Below are positions 32,830-34,847 of a stretch of 34,847 nt of DNA, piece after piece. The stretch spans positions 1-34,847 of the forward strand of contig JALCBG010000016.1 of assembly GCA_028066695.1 (NCBI GenBank), in the 5' to 3' direction. A model generated the notes under the pieces. It made no database searches. It saw only the letters and a list, made by a program, of their open reading frames with translations, and was not told the DNA's origin. Both the position numbers and the translations under genes were made by a program. The DNA comes from Gammaproteobacteria bacterium (GTDB lineage Bacteria > Pseudomonadota > Gammaproteobacteria > Arenicellales > Poriferihabitantaceae). Numbering within the stretch: the first letter of the stretch is position 1; each line of letters starts with the position of its first letter.

Positions 32830-33545
32830 AATTCGTCCGGATGAAATTTGAAGTCAAAAGTATCTATGAATTCGTAGTATTGCGGATCTTTCGGAAACGG
32901 CAGCGGCGAGGCTTTCAGCACCGCGCGCTCGGCCGACTGGTCGAAGAGCGGATCGCCGCTGCTGCGCGTAACCCGCGCGCCGGTCACGCTTCCGTCGCGC
33001 GCGACGTTCACGCGAATGGTCGCGCGCAGGCCGGCGCGGCTGGTCTGCGGCCGCCGCCAGTTGCGCTCCACTTTTGCGGCGATGCGCCCGATCAGCGCGC
33101 TGAGCGCGTCTTCGGCCGCGCGCCGCCACACCGCATCCACCTTGCGTTTGTTTTCCGCTTCGCGCGCGGCCTGTTCGGCGCGTTCGGCCTGCTCGGCTTT
33201 GCGCCGCTCGGCGAGTTGTTTTTGCCGCTTCTTTTTTTCTTTTTCTTCGGCGCGTTTTTGCTGGGCCAATTTTTCGGCGGCGCGCCGCTCTTCCTTTTGC
33301 CGCGCCAGCGCCTCGCCCATTTGCCGCGCCGCGCGCGCCGCGCCCTCGCGCTTGCGCAGATCCTCGGCGCGCCAGTCGCCGATGTCGCGCGCGAAAACCA
33401 CGCTCGCCGAAATCGGCTCGCCGCCGCGCTTGGGGGGCGTGAACCAGGAGAAGCCCTGAATCAACACGATGAAAAGCGCGCTGTGCACCGCCGCGGTGAA
33501 CAGCACCGCCCGGGCGAAAAGTCCGGCGCGCAGCAGCCGGCTCAC
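32826..33545 (-). CDS. tolA: Tol-Pal energy-transducing protein TolA
   Basis: Links the TolQR proton channel in the inner membrane to TolB and Pal. It has 239 residues from a GTG that overlaps the tolR stop (GTGA). The frame stays open into tolR and tolQ, but those codons are not TolA-like. A single membrane helix lies near residues 9-28 (FARAVLFTAAVHSALFIVLI). A long charged helix runs from about 55 to 135 (EERRAAEKLAQQKRAEEKEK and similar). A TonB-like C-terminal domain follows (VERNWRRP, IRVNVARDGSVTGARV, AERAVLKASPLPFP). It is much shorter than E. coli TolA (421), mainly in the helix. Confidence 0.93.
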   Translation of the reverse strand: MSRLLRAGLFARAVLFTAAVHSALFIVLIQGFSWFTPPKRGGEPISASVVFARDIGDWRAEDLRKREGAARAARQMGEALARQKEERRAAEKLAQQKRAEEKEKKKRQKQLAERRKAEQAERAEQAAREAENKRKVDAVWRRAAEDALSALIGRIAAKVERNWRRPQTSRAGLRATIRVNVARDGSVTGARVTRSSGDPLFDQSAERAVLKASPLPFPKDPQYYEFIDTFDFKFHPDEL

Positions 33546-33955
33546 GGTTCGGTCACCAGTCCGATGGAGCCGACTCCGGCGGTCTGCAGCAGCACCATCG
33601 CGCGCACCACATCGGCATACGAGGCCGCGGCGTCGCCGCGCACCAAAAACGGCGTGCCGCCCGCGCGCCGCAGCACGGCCGCGGCCTGCGCGCGCACCTG
33701 CTCCTCGGAGGCCGGCTCGTCCGGTTCGTCCTGCAGGTAATAGTTGCCGCCGGCGTCCACCGTCAGCACGAACGGCTCCAGCGGATCTTCGCCGATGACC
33801 TCGGCCGCGGCGCGCGGCAGTTCCACCTTGACGCCCTGGTTCAAAAGCGGCGCGGTCACCATGAAGATGATCAGCAACACCAGCATCACATCTATGTAGG
33901 GCACCACGTTGATCTCGCCTATCAGGCGTTTTTTGCGCATGCGGCGGGCGCTCAT
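33542..33955 (-). CDS. tolR: Tol-Pal proton channel protein TolR
   Basis: ExbD/TolR family, 137 residues. It forms the proton channel with TolQ. The N-terminus is cytoplasmic and basic (RRMRKKR). One membrane helix carries the essential Asp, D22 (PYIDVMLVLLIIFMV), equivalent to E. coli D23. The periplasmic domain ends GVGSIGLVTEP. Overlaps both neighbours by four bases (ATGA with tolQ, GTGA with tolA). Confidence 0.96.
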   Translation of the reverse strand: MSARRMRKKRLIGEINVVPYIDVMLVLLIIFMVTAPLLNQGVKVELPRAAAEVIGEDPLEPFVLTVDAGGNYYLQDEPDEPASEEQVRAQAAAVLRRAGGTPFLVRGDAAASYADVVRAMVLLQTAGVGSIGLVTEP

Positions 33956-34677
33956 GCCGTCTCCTCCGCGCCGACATGCGCGGCGGCGGCATCTTGGCGG
34001 TTGACGATGCTCAAAAATTCCTCCACGAAAACCTCGTAGCGGCTGGTCAGCCGCTCGGCGGTGTGCGCGAAACTGTTGTAGGCGATGACCGCCGGAATCG
34101 CCGCGAACAGCCCCATCGCGGTCGCGATCAGCGCCTCGGAAATTCCCGGCGCGACGCTGGCGATGGTCACCTGCTGCAGCACGCCGATGGCGCGGAAGGA
34201 ATTCATGATGCCCCACACCGTGCCGAACAGGCCGATATACGGGCTGGTGGAGCCGAGCGTGGCGAGAAACGAGAGGTGCGTTTCCAGGCGGTCCACTTCG
34301 CGGCTGAGCGCGACCCGCATGGAGCGGTGCACGCCGTCCACGGTGTCGGCGCGGGTGACATTTTTCTTTTGGCGCAGGCGGTGGTATTCGCTGTAACCGG
34401 CGATGAAGATGTTGACGATGCCCTCGGTTTCGCGCGCGCCGCTCCACTCGCGGAAGATGCGGTTCATTTCGCCGCCCGACCAAAACTGCCCCTCAAATTC
34501 GTCGGCGATTCGCGTCAGGCGCTTGTAACTGCTGCGCTTGCGGTCGATCATGAACCACGACGCGCACGACGCCAGCAGCAGCAGTAACATGACCATCTGC
34601 ACCACGATGCCGGCGTTGGCGACCAGGTGGATGATGGACAGGCCGCCCGGCCCGGCGGAATTTTCAAAAGGCGTCAT
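33952..34677 (-). CDS. tolQ: Tol-Pal proton channel protein TolQ
   Basis: ExbB/TolQ family inner-membrane protein, 241 residues, that forms the pentameric part of the proton-driven TolQR motor. The first membrane helix is near residues 20-42 (VVQMVMLLLLLASCASWF). The two conserved pore helices lie in FLATLGSTSPYIGLFGTVWGIMNSF and ISEALIATAMGLFAAIPAVIAYN, both with the expected Gly, Thr and Pro residues. First of the five-gene tol-pal run; it begins 35 bases after the stop of the YbgC-like gene. No strong promoter is seen in that gap. Confidence 0.96.
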   Translation of the reverse strand: MTPFENSAGPGGLSIIHLVANAGIVVQMVMLLLLLASCASWFMIDRKRSSYKRLTRIADEFEGQFWSGGEMNRIFREWSGARETEGIVNIFIAGYSEYHRLRQKKNVTRADTVDGVHRSMRVALSREVDRLETHLSFLATLGSTSPYIGLFGTVWGIMNSFRAIGVLQQVTIASVAPGISEALIATAMGLFAAIPAVIAYNSFAHTAERLTSRYEVFVEEFLSIVNRQDAAAAHVGAEETA

Positions 34678-34712
34678 GAAGAAGAGCGTTCCGGAGCGTC
34701 ATTAATGAATGG

Positions 34713-34847
34713 TCAATGATTCGCGGCGCGCGCCGCTTGCGGCGCGTTTTTACCAGATAATTCGCCGCGTGATTCGCCGCATGACCAGCGCCGCAGCGCC
34801 TCGGCCAATTCGGCCGGCATGCGGCGCGGCCTGCCGTTTTTCACGCC
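34713..34847 (-). CDS. ybgC: C-terminal end of a YbgC-like acyl-CoA thioesterase (cut by window edge)
   Basis: Only the last 44 codons are in the window, ending in TGA at 34715-34713. The segment GVKNGRPRRMPAELAEALRRW resembles the end of YbgC-family thioesterases, where a basic RxP-E-L stretch follows the last strand. A divergent tail ends QAARAANH. Position also supports this: ybgC precedes tolQ in the tol-pal operon of E. coli and many relatives. With so little sequence the call rests largely on context. Confidence 0.5.
   Translation of the reverse strand, partial: GVKNGRPRRMPAELAEALRRWSCGESRGELSGKNAPQAARAANH

Noticed and set aside
33546-33992. An N-terminal extension of tolA by 149 codons
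   Set aside because: It is tolR read in another frame. The GTG overlapping the tolR stop gives a normal TolA N-terminus.
34729-34751. A GC hairpin (CGCGCCGC-TT-GCGGCGCG) followed by T5 on the plus strand, like a terminator
   Set aside because: No plus-strand gene ends nearby, and the hairpin lies within the coding end of the YbgC-like gene. It is probably a by-product of GCGC-rich codon use.

Overview
This is a GC-rich, gene-dense bacterial chromosome segment. It most likely comes from an uncultivated, probably marine, gammaproteobacterium. The main grounds are a tolQ-tolR-tolA-tolB-pal-cpoB cluster followed directly by tRNA-Lys (the E. coli arrangement), an adjacent prfB-lysS pair with the RF2 programmed frameshift, a DUF1820 protein, DsbB and a class A RNase P RNA. 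Some proteins look more alphaproteobacteria-like (EF-P, the DUF3726 pair), so the placement is inference. There are no insertion sequences, phage genes, CRISPR arrays or rRNA genes. Coding density is very high: ten neighbouring gene pairs overlap by exactly four bases (ATGA or GTGA).

Layout. 1-3561 (minus): DUF1820, dsbB, prfB and lysS (cut at the left edge). 3619-5160 (plus): dacB, a PBP4-type peptidoglycan enzyme. 5164-9561 (minus): a betaine/choline-type ABC system in the order proX, intrinsic terminator, proV, proW with a long N-terminal extension, then an alpha/beta hydrolase. 9762-17455 (plus): gltA, then a tightly coupled run of small membrane protein, GlpG-like rhomboid, type 2 isoleucyl-tRNA synthetase, sugar-nucleotide epimerase and sugar-nucleotide dehydrogenase. 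17409-19906 (minus): family 5-like uracil-DNA glycosylase and uvrC, with uvrC overlapping the dehydrogenase tail to tail. 19954-20514 (plus): efp. 20525-23224 (minus): rnpB, an uncharacterised 563-residue protein and a DUF3726 protein. 23330-27979 (minus): glmU, glmS and an unusual fusion of an alkyltransferase-like domain to PdxA. 28077-29954 (plus): a YkgJ-type cysteine-cluster protein and a fatty acid hydroxylase-family membrane protein. 29982-34847 (minus): the end of a YbgC-like thioesterase, tolQRAB, pal, cpoB and tRNA-Lys.

Most genes are housekeeping: translation (lysS, prfB, ileS, efp, tRNA-Lys, rnpB), envelope synthesis and integrity (dacB, glmU, glmS, tol-pal, dsbB), DNA repair (uvrC, uracil-DNA glycosylase, ATL domain) and the TCA cycle (gltA). 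The best candidates for undescribed biology are the ATL-PdxA fusion, the 563-residue/DUF3726 pair behind rnpB, the ProW extension with its partner hydrolase, the rhomboid-ileS-sugar nucleotide coupling, and a marked scarcity of the tetranucleotide TCGA across the window.
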